A stretch of DNA of 64,000 bases from Panonychus citri (GCF_014898815.1 NW_026515547.1:124001-188000); one strand, 5' to 3'; counted from the first letter of the stretch, positions 45,869 through 58,983 are shown. Made by a program: numbers and translations. Notes: generated by a model from the letters alone, not told the origin.

Positions 45869-46699
45869 AATTTAACTTTTGTCTCTCCAGGATGAATTAT
45901 TGTTTGGTCAGTTGGAAACTTGAACGGTAACAATTAGAAAATTAAATTTTAACTAATTTAAGATTGACAAAGTAGAGACAATTTAAATTGTCACATTAAA
46001 ACAAAAAATCAACAACAAGCCGATGAAAAAAAAGTAAAGAAAACCAACCAACATCTTTAGAAGAACAATAGATGGCGCTGATGTGAATTCTTTTTTTCTT
46101 TTTTTTTAATTATTAATTGTGAACAATTAATTTAATTGTTAACCAATTATTCTATTCTTCTCATCTTAGTGTTTATGTTTTTATGATTGTTCAGTGTTTA
46201 TTTCGAGTTAATTGCTTTCGTTTTCCATCATTACACCGACATCATTACTGTTGATTGAAATGTTTTCATCTCTTGTAATTGATTAATCATTTATGGATTT
46301 TAATTAATTAAATGAATCTCTTTGATTGACTTTCGCTTGGTGCTAAATTAATCATGATCTGGATTTAGTGTTTTATAGTTTGATGCAACTGAATTAATCT
46401 CATCTGTGTTTAGATTTTATTAATAGTTTAAGCCTATTAACCAATGATGATTCAATTGTTGTTGATTTTTGGTTAATCAGTTGATAGTTTTCATTGCGTT
46501 TCAATTGATTTAAAGAGTTGATTGTTTTTGATTGCATGATTTAATTTGTTTTATCTTTCAACCAGATATAACATCAATTAGTTAAGCATTTATTTGGACA
46601 CAACGAACAACAGATAACAATCAGCAACAGAATATTGAATACTTTTGATTATAAGCTAAGGATTTTTCTAATTTAACAGTTAAATTTTGATTATTTGAT
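45869..46699. other. ST7 promoter / TH 3' flank
   Basis: No gene seen. AT-rich; the left part should carry the ST7 promoter and the right part the 3' UTR of the tyrosine hydroxylase gene. Confidence 0.5.
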
Positions 46700-49053
46700 T
46701 TAATATTTTCTCCAACAATTAGAGTTATTTCTAGCCAAACTCAAACGATTAAGAGCTCCATTGAATCGGGATAATTGTGACTCTAAAGATTTCGAGATAG
46801 ATTTCAGTTTATCCATGTTATCGATGACTTCAATTGACTGAGTGAATGGATCATAAGTAACATCAAATCGTCTCTTCAATTTGGTATAAACATAATTCCT
46901 AATGAGAGAAAAGTGTTAAATCAATCGACTGGTAAATCAAATTATAATCTAATTACTTGAGCTGTTCTTTGGCCTTCTCAAAGCTTTGAGCCACAAAGTA
47001 AAGATCCTGATAATCGACATCCTGATAAGGTTGAATCGCAGCCTTTTCTGGTTCGAATGGCCTTCGTTCTGGTTTATCCGACAGCGAATGTTGTAATTCA
47101 CCATAAGACGATAAAAGTCCAGCACCATAAGCCTTTACTTGACCATCTTCCATACACAGGCCAAACTCAACAGTAAACCAATAAAGCTAAAGTTGATTTG
47201 AATTGCAAAGTAAACAAAGTAAACAATTAACTAAATTACCTACTAATAAACGATCACGAATCGATTACCGTTGCAAATCGTTCAATCTCCTGATCATCAG
47301 CACCAAGTGAAGCTAATCCAATTTCTTGGGAAAACTCAGCGAACATTGGATCGGCCAAAATCGGTGCATGGCCTAACAACTCGTGGATACAATCACTGAA
47401 AATGATTTAGAACATTTTTTCTTATCATAAAATATAAAAGAAATGAGGCCAAAAATAAACTAACGGTTCAGGAGAGTGATGAGGATTAGAACCATGTCGA
47501 ATATATTGTGTCGATTGGAAAACTCGAAACGCAAGACTGGCCAGAAAATCCCTCGCAGTTAACAAACCAGCAGCAGGTCTCATGGTAAATCCAGTTCGAC
47601 CTACGAACAACAATTAAAAGTTTTCAACTACAATTCCAAAGTAATAACAATTAGAAATACTTACGTTTCAAGAAATTGGAAACATCTTCAAGTTGAGGAA
47701 TTGAATCAGGACCATAACCACACTCACGTTCGAGCACTCGAAACACCTCAACGTGCTGTCGACAAGCATATTTAGGATATAAGTCAACTAATTTCCGGTA
47801 AACTTCACCCCTGTTGATGTAAGAATTGGAATTAATTTCTCACAATCAAAGCCCGAATCAAATTACCAAGTGACAATTTCGTCCGGAGTGTAAACAACAT
47901 CAGGTATTGTTTGTCCCCTGTTGGAAAATTGGATCAATCAGATTAGTACTCTTAATTGTTCTCGCAATAAATTGATTTTCAGAGCATTTATTCAGGTAGA
48001 AATGATAATTACCATCGATAATCAAAAGCAATTTGAGCAATCTCCTTTCGTCGTGCTCTGTACACCTTATCAGTGAATCCCTGTAGCAAGAAATTGATTG
48101 AGTAATTATCGTTTATTAATTTGTCAACAACAAAAGAGATTGACAATCAATTATCATCTTCACAATTAACGAACAGTGAAACAATCATTAACTATGATCG
48201 ATACAAAGAAAAAGGTAAAAAAGATTCAGATTATCAATCGATTAATCATTATTATCTTCGTATAACTGATTAGAACAACAATTAAACAATTAGATAATTG
48301 TACTCACAGGATGATCTACATCTAAATCAGGCTCATATTTAGTCATAATATGAGTACAAAAGTCAAGATCACTTATGTGTCGGGGGAACCATGGATCTGG
48401 ATTCGATTGAAAATGGAAAATTGATCAATGGATGATTGTAACAATTGAAGAGACAACAATTACCTTTGATGCTGATTAATTGTTCTTTCAACACTTCAGC
48501 TTGAGCTAAATTACCATGTCTTAGTGATTTCATGAGATGTAACAATCCTGATGAAGAAATCTCAAGTCGGAGAAATATTTCCATTCGCTTAGGATCATCT
48601 CGACTACAGCGACTTTCAATATGTTCAATCCTTCCCTTACAAGCCTTTGATTAATATCGATAAAAGGTCATCATCAAAATCGATTAGTATTAAATATTAT
48701 CATCGACTTAGTATCTTCAATTTACCTCAATGAACTTCAAGATTCTTGCAAGACCAGAAAATGAGCCATCATTTGGACAAAGAAGTAGATTGTGAATTCG
48801 AGGTGAATCCTGATCATCTTTATTTTCAGTAACCACAAGAACCTAAATGATTTTCAACAGAAAATCAATTGTTAACTTTTCACCTTAATTGTGTAAATCA
48901 TGGCAACAATTACGATACCTCTTCCTCGGATAAATCAGTATCCTGGGAGTTTTGCCGTTGCTCTTGTAGCCACGATAATCGAGCCTCGGAATTTTTTTTA
49001 GTCTCAAATTTTGCATCATCAACTAATGACCTCCGTCGAGATGGATAACCATG
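46700..49053 (-). CDS. ple: Tyrosine 3-hydroxylase (5' exon not found)
   Basis: Eleven exons (48919-49053, 48726-48842, 48464-48644, 48308-48396, 48013-48080, 47867-47917, 47665-47810, 47465-47600, 47269-47395, 46957-47186, 46700-46898) give 493 codons in frame. The N-terminal SRRRSLVDDAKFET is the arthropod TH regulatory segment with the Ser of the PKA site. An ACT-like regulatory region follows, then the catalytic domain: RPAAGLLTARDFLASLAFRV, HELLGH (two iron-binding His), the Glu in FTVEFGLC, and YGAGLLSSYGELQHSLSD. A C-terminal coiled helix should form the tetramer. Sequence between YGAGLLSSYGEL and the end fits TH better than phenylalanine or tryptophan hydroxylase. It makes L-DOPA for dopamine/octopamine-type signalling, cuticle tanning and pigment. 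The exon with the initiator Met must lie right of 49053 and was not located. Confidence 0.92.
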
Positions 49054-50429
49054 CTATTGATAAATCGAAATGAAACAAATCAACAATTAACAGAATCAAT
49101 TCCATGATAATTTTAATCTTGCTAATCACTGATTCTCTTGGTAGAGAAACAAAAACAAGGGCAAAGTTATAATTGTTGTGGTCAATCAAGTTAATCATCA
49201 TCCTCATGTAATTATTGGACCATGGATCTGAAACCTGAATTGTTTACTATCAATTCTGAGTTGACATATACAAGAAGATTCATTCAGGGTGATATTTATG
49301 ATGAAAAGTAAGAGGAACATGAATCAAGGATAAGATTCATATGAATGAAAGTAAACTTATTTTCATGTCCCAATGATTTTCACGGATTTAGTTAATCATT
49401 TCAAGTGGAATTAATTAAACCAAAGGGTCAACTATCAATACCAGGCACACTTACAAAACCAACAGAAACAATTAAACCTCACCAACTCATGAAGATCATA
49501 TCAATGGCCATTTAATTAATCCTTCTAATAATAACCAAAAGAAACCAGAAAACAACAAAAAAATATCCAATGTCATCAATCAACATCAACAACAGGTTAA
49601 CAATCAACAGTAAGAAAATCAATACAACTACTAATTGTTCAATCATGTTGATAATTAGACGATCATCAAAAGTGATTTGAATTGTTTAGGTTCATTTTGA
49701 AATCAATGTTCATCTTTTTCTGGGTGAAAAAAAAACTTTAGACCAATTCCAAGGATCGATTTCATCAATGGCCATGAATTCCCTGAACAATATTAACGAT
49801 AACTCCCTGTTGAACATTTGATAATAACTCTATACTCTTTCAATGAACTTCCTTCCTCTCCTTAGGACTATTTTGGTTCACTGATCAAACCTAATTGGTT
49901 TTAACAATTGATTCAACAATTGGACACTTTAATCACCTCATCATCGTCATCATAATCACATCTTATTCAATACACTAATTTCATTCAATTTTATCATCAT
50001 AACGATAATAATACACAATGAAATTGGTTCATTATATTATTATTATTATTATAATTATCACAATGATGATCATCATCACTAAAGGTGATCATCATATATG
50101 GATACATAAAAAAAAAGTCAAATTTGATCCTCTCACACAATCAAATCAGAGAGAAATCAATTTAAGGATCAAATCTGTGTCATAATAGTAAATATCAATA
50201 AGGTTTTATAACAATGAGACCTCTTAACAATAACATTGTCATCATCTTAACCATAGGATAATGATGACAATAACCATGATAATCTGATGAATATAATGAT
50301 GATAATGTAAGAATGATAAAAAGTGCGATGGATAACTGAAATATTTAGAGAGACAGAGAGAGAGAGAGAGAGAGAGTTAAGCTATAGAAAAATGAAGTTT
50401 TTATCATCGAATCAGATCTCATATTGTTC
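49054..50429. other. TH upstream region
   Basis: No exon recognised, although the first TH exon and promoter should be here or further right. Many ATG/CAT-rich stretches and a (GA)n run at about 50344-50378. Confidence 0.45.
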
Positions 50430-51140
50430 ACGATGATCGATTTTTTTTCTTGCGATTAAACGTTTTCTCAATCAAATAACACGTAGCATCAATTTCATCG
50501 CTATCACAATCATAAAGCGATCATTTACCTTTTCATTGACATTATTGCATCTAAGGGGTGATCACTAAAAATCGGCCTAAACTTATTTTCGGATAACTTT
50601 TTAATTAAATAATATAATGAAACTTTCTTTTGATTTTATTGAAGAACTCGAGGATAGATGAATGTCCATATTTGTTTGCATATCCAAATTCAACCCATTT
50701 AATGTCCAAAATACGCTCGAAATTAGAAACATTGAACTCAGTCTTGTCAAAGGTAATTTTTACTGAGGCCACTTTTGCTGTTTTGGGCCCATCTTAGATT
50801 TTTCAAATCGTCGTGATCACTTGAACAGTTATTAGAAAGCAGAAATAGTTAAATAGATTTAAACAAGTTTGATTAAATCTATTTGTCCAACTAACCGATT
50901 CAGGGCCTTTAGTTTGATGTCTTTAAAATGGTTACTATTAGTGAATAAGATCCTAATATTGATCAAAGTTAATCAAGACAATAATTGACACTTTTTCACT
51001 TTCATAGTTTTCGAGAGAGATTTGATAACATGTAGATCGTTACAATAGATCACATCCTCGAAAGTGGCTGGAACTAAGTTTCCAATTTTTCAATGAAAAA
51101 TCCCAACGAAAGGAAAAGTCAACTTATCAAGATTTTCAGG
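50430..51140 (-). pseudogene. Duplicated ST7 3' end (fragment)
   Basis: Three stretches repeat the ST7 3' flank and last exon in the same orientation: 50430-50560 matches 41770-41890, about 50980-51030 matches 42540-42810, and 51030-51140 matches 42807-42930. In minus translation only the last part of ST7 is present, with small indels. Unrelated DNA (about 50557-50815) interrupts it. Confidence 0.75.
50557..50815. mobile_element. Possible Tc1/mariner end or MITE
   Basis: Bounded by GTGATCAC on both sides and lying inside the duplicated ST7 3' flank. The left end, read on the minus strand, is GGCCGATTTTTAGTGATCAC, which resembles the ends of mariner-type elements. No transposase frame was found. 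Confidence 0.4.
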
Positions 51141-51646
51141 TAAGAAATTAACTAATTACTTACCTCTACACTGTAACTTTTGATTGAAAATTTAGCTCGA
51201 CTTAAAGCTGCTATCGAAGCCATTGAACTCGACAGAATATTAATTAGCCACAGAACAATTTGAAAATAATAAACTCAACGTAACAATTTGTCTCGGTAAC
51301 ACTTTCTAAGTATAAGAATCTAAAAGTAATATGATAAAGTTCCGGTTCTTTGGCTAAGGAAAATGTTGCTTTGGATATTTTCTGTACGGTAGTGACATCT
51401 TTTTGGAGGAATCGGCAAACTCATGATGAAAAATTGATATTAATTAATCACAATCTTCTATTCAATTTTTAAGAGAATGAAAATTTATTCAAATCATTAC
51501 TAATAACGAGTGTTAATTGTTGTACTTCATGATATTCATTTAAATAATCTGCAAATATCAGTATTCTTATTATAAGATTGTTAGCAATTTGGTTACGATT
51601 TAATTGTTTAGGTCCAATTTTGAGCAATTACATTGTTGTCGTCTAA
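51141..51646. other. Intergenic, unassigned
   Basis: AT-rich. A short open stretch with CTCGACTTAAAGCTGCTATC (about 51195) looks coding but could not be tied to a gene. Confidence 0.35.
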
Positions 51647-53274
51647 TTATTGAATTGAAGGTAAAATAAAAACCATAACAATCAACGATGCAAATAGAGT
51701 CGCCATCAAATTAGATGTGATCAAGAATGAATCTCCCAATGTGAATCCAATGTTACCATGATCAACCCTATCGAGGAAAAGTAAAGCCTGAAAAATAAGG
51801 ATAAACAGATTTAATTAATTGTCGACGAAATAATTAAAACAAAAATTAAACTAATATTAACCTCTAATCGAGTTGAATCGTTACTTTCTCTCAATGTTAA
51901 TTGGTACAAATCGTCATAAAATTCACGAGAAAAATGATTAACTCTTTTAGCGTTGACAATGACGATGTAAGTGATGATAATATTGATTACAAATCGATAG
52001 ATTAGTTCAACTAATTGTTGTTCATCTAATTGTTTGTTTAAGATGAAGTGAAGCAAATTCACGAGAAAAATGATTAACTCTTTTAGCGTTGACAATGACG
52101 ATGTAAGTGATGATAATATTGATTACAAATCGATAGATTAGTTCAACTAATTGTTGTTCATCTAATTGTTTGTTTAAGATGAAGTGAAGCTGAAAAACAG
52201 CGGGAATGAAATTTGATAAAATAAAAATGGCGAGAAAATTTTTCCAATAATTGTTGGCAGTTCGAGTGAATTCAATTGTACCACAATAGTGATTCCGTCG
52301 GGATAAGATTATCTCATCAGATTTAAGAATATTAATCGTTGACGATGAAGAAGATGATGATGATAATGATGATGATATATTCCAAGGAAGAGTTTTCTTA
52401 TCTTCTTTAAAAGAATCACTTATATCACGAAAAATGGACTGAGCGAAAATCGTAATGACCAGAAATTGGTAAACAAGAAGCAGAACAACCAATAATCAAT
52501 TAGGTCAATCGTTACATGGACAATGTCAACAATTCGGGTGATGGTCAGTAGATTAGAAGCCGAATCTAAACCAATGGAGATCATTAATTGGATATAGATA
52601 ATTGTCGATAATATAATTACGAGGTAAAGCCTTTTCGGATGAAAGAAACACTAGTGAGAATCCATTGTTTCGTTCTAATGGACTTGGATGGATCGGCGAT
52701 CGAAGGTGAATAAATTGCTGCCCAGAGATAATTAAGCAATTGGAATGGAGGGTCAAGGGTCAGAATACCATTCAACATGGTGAAAAGAGTTACATCGTTG
52801 AGGAAAAGAGTGAATTTCATGTAATCAAGATGAGAAGCAAATGAATCAACTAATCCGGTTGAGGGAAGAACAGAGATTAACATGAGAAACGAATGACTTA
52901 TTGAGAAAGTTCCCATAAAATAGATAATCCTTTGGATCCTTAATCTCCTGTTCGCTTGGATAATAATCGATAAATCGGTGTGATTATCGGCTGATTAATT
53001 AGAATCTCACTTAGAGTTAATTTTAGATTAACTTGCTGTTCGCCGTCAATGTCAACATTAACTCGATCATTTTTCACATTCGATAGATCATTTGAATCGT
53101 CATTGTTTCCATCGGTTCACCGGTCACTTTGTTTTCTTCCGTTTCGGAAGGTTGGTTCGATTCTGTTTCGATATCTTCCTTAACTTCAGTATTTTCTTTC
53201 TCAGAATTATTTTCCATCTCTTGGTTCACTAAAGATTCTGAGCCTCGGGTCATCTCAAGATCAGTTGAGGTCAT
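51647..53274 (-). pseudogene. Gustatory-receptor-like pseudogene
   Basis: Minus translation gives successive hydrophobic segments in several frames: MTSTDLEMTRGSES..., VNLKLTLSEILINQPI, then SHSFLMLISVLPSTGLV, ISIGLDSASNLLTITRIVDI, LLLVYQFLVITIFAQSIF, RFVINIIITYIVIVNAK and a last exon (51647-51787, ITSNLMATLFASLIVMVFIL). The layout of seven hydrophobic segments and a short last exon suits an arthropod gustatory receptor. Frame changes occur near 52950, 52617 and 52470, and a 136-bp tandem duplication (not a multiple of three) falls in the penultimate exon. It is not functional as read. Receptor class is inferred from layout only. Confidence 0.6.
51919..52190. repeat. 136-bp tandem duplication
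   Basis: Two copies in direct tandem, 51919-52054 and 52055-52190, virtually identical. They duplicate the 5' part of an exon of the receptor-like pseudogene without its splice acceptor. The identity means the event is very recent. Confidence 0.9.
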
Positions 53275-54594
53275 GTTTTCTTCCTGTCGATAAACGATCG
53301 TTGCTGATTCGAGTTAAACAATAGTAAAGGTAAACAACAAATAAGACGTTCGATCAACCAGAATATTCATATTGATTGTGATAACTCATATTCTAATCAC
53401 TATTTTCTTAGAATCATTTTTTTTTTGCTTCTCTTATCATCTTCGTTGTTTCATAAATTCTCAGGAAAAAAACGATCTTAATTCTGAGCAGGTCCATCAG
53501 TCGACAATTGAGTTAATTCTTTGAGATAATCATTGAATGTTTTTTACTTTTCTTTTTTAGGTCAATTATTATATTTAATTTTCTCAATTTGGATAATCAC
53601 TTTGATTTTAAATTTCCATTGAAATGATTGAACAATTTTCATGAATAAATACTCACAATCAGTTGGAATTACGTTTCTCTTTCTCTCAATGTTAATATTT
53701 CATGAGAAATTAATAGTAAGAAGAAAAGTGAAGATTATGATTAGAGACACGCAATCAGAATTATCATTATTCTAATTATACACAATCGAATAAGAATTAG
53801 GTCTGAATTTCGATTTTATGATTAAATAAGAGAGAAAACGATGAAATAATAACATTATAAATGGGAGAAGATGATAAGAGATAAACATGAAGCTTGTGAT
53901 CTAATTTTCTGTTGATTTTTTGTTCTAAAATCATTGAAACTAGAATATTATTCAATATTAAGATGATAACAATAATTACGATCATGGAGTTGACCTAAAT
54001 AAGCAAAAGAAACTTGATTTTTTTTTCATGGAAAAAAAAAGTTCTGTAAACATTGAGTAAGTTAATTTTCTCACAGTTGAAATGAGTTCTCATTGGGACT
54101 AATGATCAACTTGATTAGCTTATTGTTCAAGTTTTACCATGATTCATGTTACATTAATTATCCAATGAAGATAAACTATTGATAATCACAATAAAATGAT
54201 GAACACAATTAGGTTAATAAACAACATCGAAAAGCATTAATCATCTAATGGATTAAGCTTTTAAAGTTCTGATTTTATAATTGGTCAGAAATTTGATTAA
54301 ACACAAGAAAAACGGTTGATTTAATTTTGGTAATTAAATCAGAAAAAAGTTAATAGATTTGAATTTTTATCCTAAAAAAGTAACAACAATTCATACCAAT
54401 AGATGAGGGAACTTGTTACTTGTTGATTTGTTTTCCTTCACATGTGTTGATGTTTTTGTTTACATTTTTTGTTTGAAAATGTTTTTCTCAATTCTGATCG
54501 ATTGATTCAAATTAGTTAATTGTTTCGATAGTTTTACAATTTTCTAAGTGATGTTTAGTTAAAATGTTACATTCTGATTGTTTATTCTTTTACA
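53275..54594. other. Intergenic, promoter side of IMMP1L
   Basis: No gene seen; AT-rich. The right end should carry the IMMP1L promoter. Confidence 0.5.
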
Positions 54595-55349
54595 ATGATT
54601 AATAATAAAACGATTACCTTTGCATGGAGGAGTTTGAGAGCTTTGTGTTTGGCTTATGTTTGCGCTGAATATGGTTTCAAAGTGGCTTTGGTAATTATCC
54701 TCTTAATTGTCGCCTTAATTAATTGGGTGAAATGTTATTCTTTTTTTAATTGTTTACAATTTCTTCTCATTTGCTTGAAATATTTACAGATCGATGGACC
54801 ATCCATGAAGCCGACTCTCAATAGTAATGATATTGTCTTGAGTAATCAATGGACTCCAATTTTTGGTAATGTCAAAAGGTGAATTGGCAGTTGATGATTT
54901 ACTTGATTGTTGACGATTAAATTGTAATTGTTTTGTCCTTTTCCTTTTCTTAGAAGTGATATTGTTATTTTTAGATCTCCAATGGATCCGAAAAAGTTTC
55001 ATTGTAAAAGAATCAAAGGAGTTGAAGGTGATTATGTTCGAAGAGGGTTTTCTTCGATATCGGTAAATATAAATTTTCTATTTTTTTCTGACAATTTTAT
55101 GTTCGAATCATATTGATTCTTTTTCTATTAAGATTCCTAAAGGTCATGTTTGGGTGGAAGGAGATAATTCTAGTCATTCAAAAGATTCACGAGATTATGG
55201 GCCTGTTCCCATTGGATTAATAATCGGAGTTGTTTTCTTTAAGGTTAGTTGATTTGTTCAGAATATCAATTGTTATTATTTATATTCATTTGCTTTTATC
55301 CTTTTGTTTACAGGTTTATCCTTTTATTGATTCCAAGTTTCTTTCGTGA
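54595..55349 (+). CDS. IMMP1L: Mitochondrial inner membrane protease subunit 1
   Basis: Five exons (54595-54690, 54790-54878, 54954-55062, 55133-55243, 55314-55349) join to 146 residues. It is an S26 signal-peptidase family member: IDGPSMKPTLN carries the catalytic Ser and CKRIKGVEGD the catalytic Lys; GHVWVEGDN and SRDYGPVPIGLI are the family's C-terminal boxes. The last two and the DPKKFHCKR region fit subunit 1 better than subunit 2. A membrane segment lies at the N-terminus. It cleaves sorting signals of proteins delivered to the intermembrane space. The gene is tail-to-tail with DCTN5. Confidence 0.9.
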
Positions 55350-55652
55350 TCCTTTTTGGGAATTTCTTGATATTCTGGGGAAAAAAATCACTCATGGTGA
55401 TGATAGATGAAAAAGATAGTTGACCAATAGTGAATGAATTGAAGTCGTCGTGACACAAAATCAGTAGTTTGACCAAAAGCTTTGATCTGATCGGTAAAAC
55501 CAGTTAGTGTTTTCTTTTCCAGATCCGAAACTGTATCAAAATTTGACGAATTTTGTCTTAAGTAAATGTTAAACACTTCAAAAGGTTGTTTATTAAACCC
55601 ATTTGTACATATTAGAATATGTAAATGTAAATGTATTGGTTTGTTTTGTTTC
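55350..55652. other. Short convergent spacer
   Basis: 300 bp between the stops of IMMP1L and DCTN5; contains both 3' UTRs. Nothing else seen. Confidence 0.6.
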
Positions 55653-56338
55653 TCATGATTTTGGCTTGAAATGTTGATAATAACTTTTTGTATGTTCCAT
55701 CATCACTGTTTGAGTACATTCAGGTAGTTCTCCGATAAATCTACCTGGGTTTCCTGAGAAAATTGAGAAAGCAGGAACAACGGTTCCTTGGGGTAGGAAA
55801 GTATTATCAGCTAAAGCACAACAATCTTTAAGGACACAATGGCGACCGATGACACAATTTTTTCCAATATAAACATAGGATCCAATTTGTGCGGCATTTA
55901 CAATGGTACCTTCTCCGATAAAAACGTTATCTCCAATGGTCAAGGGCAGAAAGGCAACTCTACGAGAAATAGGTCATAATAGATGAGAAAATCTTATAGT
56001 CGGAATAAAAAGATAGCCCTTACCCTTTGAGAAATTTTTTAAATGGAGGCCTAATAACTGCTCGACTACTGACAACACAGTGTCGGCCAATTTTTACATT
56101 CGCCAGGTCACCTCTGATTATACAATCAGATTGAATAATTGTCTAAACCAGGGGAAAGAAAGATAAAAGAATAATTTGAAATGAGAATTGGAAAAATTCA
56201 ATTTCTAAAGGCTTATATTACCTTTCCATGTAACATAATATTTTGTGATCCACACAGAACCGATTTACGACAAACCTTATTACCGGAAGCGGTTTCAATA
56301 TAATCAGAGGAATTGTAAAAGATATCTTGAAGTTCCAT
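55653..56338 (-). CDS. DCTN5: Dynactin subunit 5 (p25)
   Basis: Three exons (56222-56338, 56024-56142, 55653-55959) give 180 residues, the family length. MELQDIFYNSSDYIETASGN at the start, SVLCGSQNIMLHGK, CIIRGDLANVKIGRHCVV and the repeated hexapeptides IGDNVFIGEG / IGSYVYIGKNCVIG form a left-handed beta helix. The C-terminus ELPECTQTVMMEHTKSYYQ is also conserved. It belongs to the pointed-end complex of dynactin, which helps attach dynein to cargo. Confidence 0.95.
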
Positions 56339-57559
56339 AATTAAATTATCACCTAAATTAACAATCAAAATGAAAGAGAAATCAATAAAAAATAGAAATG
56401 GTATTTTCTAAACAAAGTAACCAATGTAAAGATGTAAATAAACAGAATATAGAAAATCACTTGGTAAACATTGTACACTTGAATTCAGCTGTAGTTACAA
56501 TTAAATCAAATTAATTTGGACACTTGAGTGATATTTGATTTGCTATAATTAAACAAATTAAATTTAAAAATTTAAAAAAGATTTGAGAGATAAATTAAAT
56601 GAAATAAGAGGGCTTCAGGTTGTTGCACCAAAAGAGAAAAGTGATCCAGTCATTAAAACGATAAAATCAACACAAAAAAATCAGCTGATTGAAGATAATA
56701 ATTACCATGTGAATAATGATGATAACAAATTAAATTAAACAATTAAATCCGATTGATTTAAATATTTACCTAAATCAATATCACTTATCAAGTCCAAGAT
56801 CTTTGATTAAATTAACATGACAAACCGCATCCTTTTGTCTTAATGTTTACATGACCATTTATCGACTAAATTGTGTCCAATTAGCACTTTAATTCCAACC
56901 AATCAATCAACAATTAACCACAAATTTTCAATAATCAAGAACCAACAGCCAATTACAATGAAAGAAAAAAATTAAATTATGAAACCATGAATATCCATCT
57001 ATGAATTGGAAACACTGGGAAAATATTATAACAAAGATACACCAAAGTAAGGAAAAGGAAACACACAATTGGAACAACTAATTGATTGGTTAATTGTTGT
57101 TAATTAACAATTGGCTCATTAGTCGAGACAAAGTAACAAATTAAAATTAATAATTGGAAACAAAATTTAAATTAGAAAATAAGCTTAATCATTTCTCCAA
57201 ATAAACTAACATTTACATCATCAAAATGTCTAAAGAAATGACTTGAAGCCTTTGAACGAATGAAAAATTTTCTATTTAACAAAAATGTTCTTTTCTCTTT
57301 TTAGAAAAAAAAACATTTTCGTTCTTTGACATTTTCTAATCACCGTTTTTTTGTTTTTCTTTAATTTAGATTAGTTTTCTATTCTTTTTTTTTTTTTGAG
57401 AGTTTATATTCTATCTTTTTGTTTCTCTTGTTTGTTTGTTGCTGTTTATTTCTATCTCTTTTTCTGTGTTAATTGTTATCCGTTATCCCTGAGAGAATTT
57501 GGGAAAAAATTGATTTTCTAGTCAACAATCAAAATCTTTTCTCCATCATTGTGATTACC
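56339..57559. other. Divergent spacer DCTN5 / unknown gene
   Basis: No gene seen. It must contain the DCTN5 promoter and the promoter of the plus-strand gene at 57560. T-rich tracts near 57300-57440. Confidence 0.5.
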
Positions 57560-58782
57560 ATGAAGTCCAGTTTATATAGACCATGTAATTGTTCACGTCC
57601 ACACCTCACAAAGGAGCATATATTTGCCAGAATAAACTTTACCAGTGATGGACAAGGTACAAAGTGTTTCTATACGATGGTCAATCCATATTATAAACCA
57701 GTTCCCAAAAAGGGTAGACCAAAGAAACAACAAGAGCAACAAGGTGAAAGGTTAAAGGCAAATCGTGAACCACAATCAATACTTAGATGGACACCTAAAT
57801 TACCAGGAATCAACAAGAATGACCAATCAAGTGAAAAGCGGGTTATTAGAAAGCCTTTACAGACAACAATTAACACTTCAAATGGGTCATTTGTTACTCC
57901 ATTAACACCAAATTCGGTCTCATCATCACCGAAGGTTAAAAGTAAATATGATATTTGGTATTCGATCAAAAATACATTTCAAGATTTTCGTAAATTGAAC
58001 AGCAATGGTATCAGTCCACCAATCGGTAACAAGGATTCATTGAAAGAGATTCATAAACCATTCAGGGATAAAATTGACCAATCTACTGGAGAGATTAAGA
58101 AAAAGGGTAAAGTGACCAATCCATTAAAAGAAATTCCCTTTATTGAACCACCAGGATCGATTAACGGTGTTACCATTTTCTCTATGAAAAATCCGTTCGC
58201 CAATAAGACGAAAGTAAATACTCCTGTCGATGAACTAACTCTCCTTTATTACAATACCATTGACACGATTGAAGAAGCAAATAAACTTCTACTGGACGCA
58301 AATTCATCTATTGACCATCTGATTACATCATCACTTTCACCATTGACTCCATTGACTCCATTGACACCCATATCACCAACATCATTACCAACATCACCAA
58401 CATCACCAATGTCAACAACATCACCAATTCCCATGGAAAATGATTCAATACCGATAACAATTAAACATGACGATGAGAAAAAGATCAAGGTGAAGATTGA
58501 AGGAGGTGATACCGTTATTTTCGAGGAGATCAACAATTATCATGTAAATGAAGATTTAAATGAAAATCTTTTCGCTAACAATTTATCACCAATCACAACA
58601 ACTATTTTTGACGATATTTGTATTACAGTAAGTAGACCAAATTTATTGGAAACTCATTGATTAATCTCAATCAATTTCAATTCTCTAATTATGTCTCTCT
58701 CTCTCTTTTTCTCTTTTCTTATTAGGATTTCAATGAACATGACTTTGACCAATTGATTTCCAATTTACCGGACATTGTGTAA
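57560..58782 (+). CDS. Unrecognised two-exon protein, possible nuclear
   Basis: Exons 57560-58627 and 58726-58782 join in phase 0 to 374 residues. I chose the ATG at 57560 (MKSSLYRPCNCSRP). A conserved-looking N-terminal block runs to GTKCFYTMVNPYYKPVPKK, then an AT-hook-like KKGRPKK, a long polar region, a Pro/Thr/Ser repeat tract (PLTPLTPLTPISPTS, about 58335-58430) and an acidic/hydrophobic C-terminus. The 18 residues of the last exon (DFNEHDFDQLISNLPDIV) resemble a short transactivation or docking helix. The look is that of a nuclear regulator but I do not recognise a family. Confidence 0.7.
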
Positions 58783-58983
58783 TAAAATTTGTTTAATTAT
58801 GATTTAGATAAACTATTTACATTTCGATGAGTATTACTCTTAATTGTTTGAAAATGTTTCGTTTTGTTTTCAAAATGATGATCAGTTTAATCATTTTCGT
58901 GTGTTGATCGTGAAAAAAAACTAATGGATACATGAAAAAGACGCGAATAACATTGTAATTAATTGATTAGAATCACAATCAAA

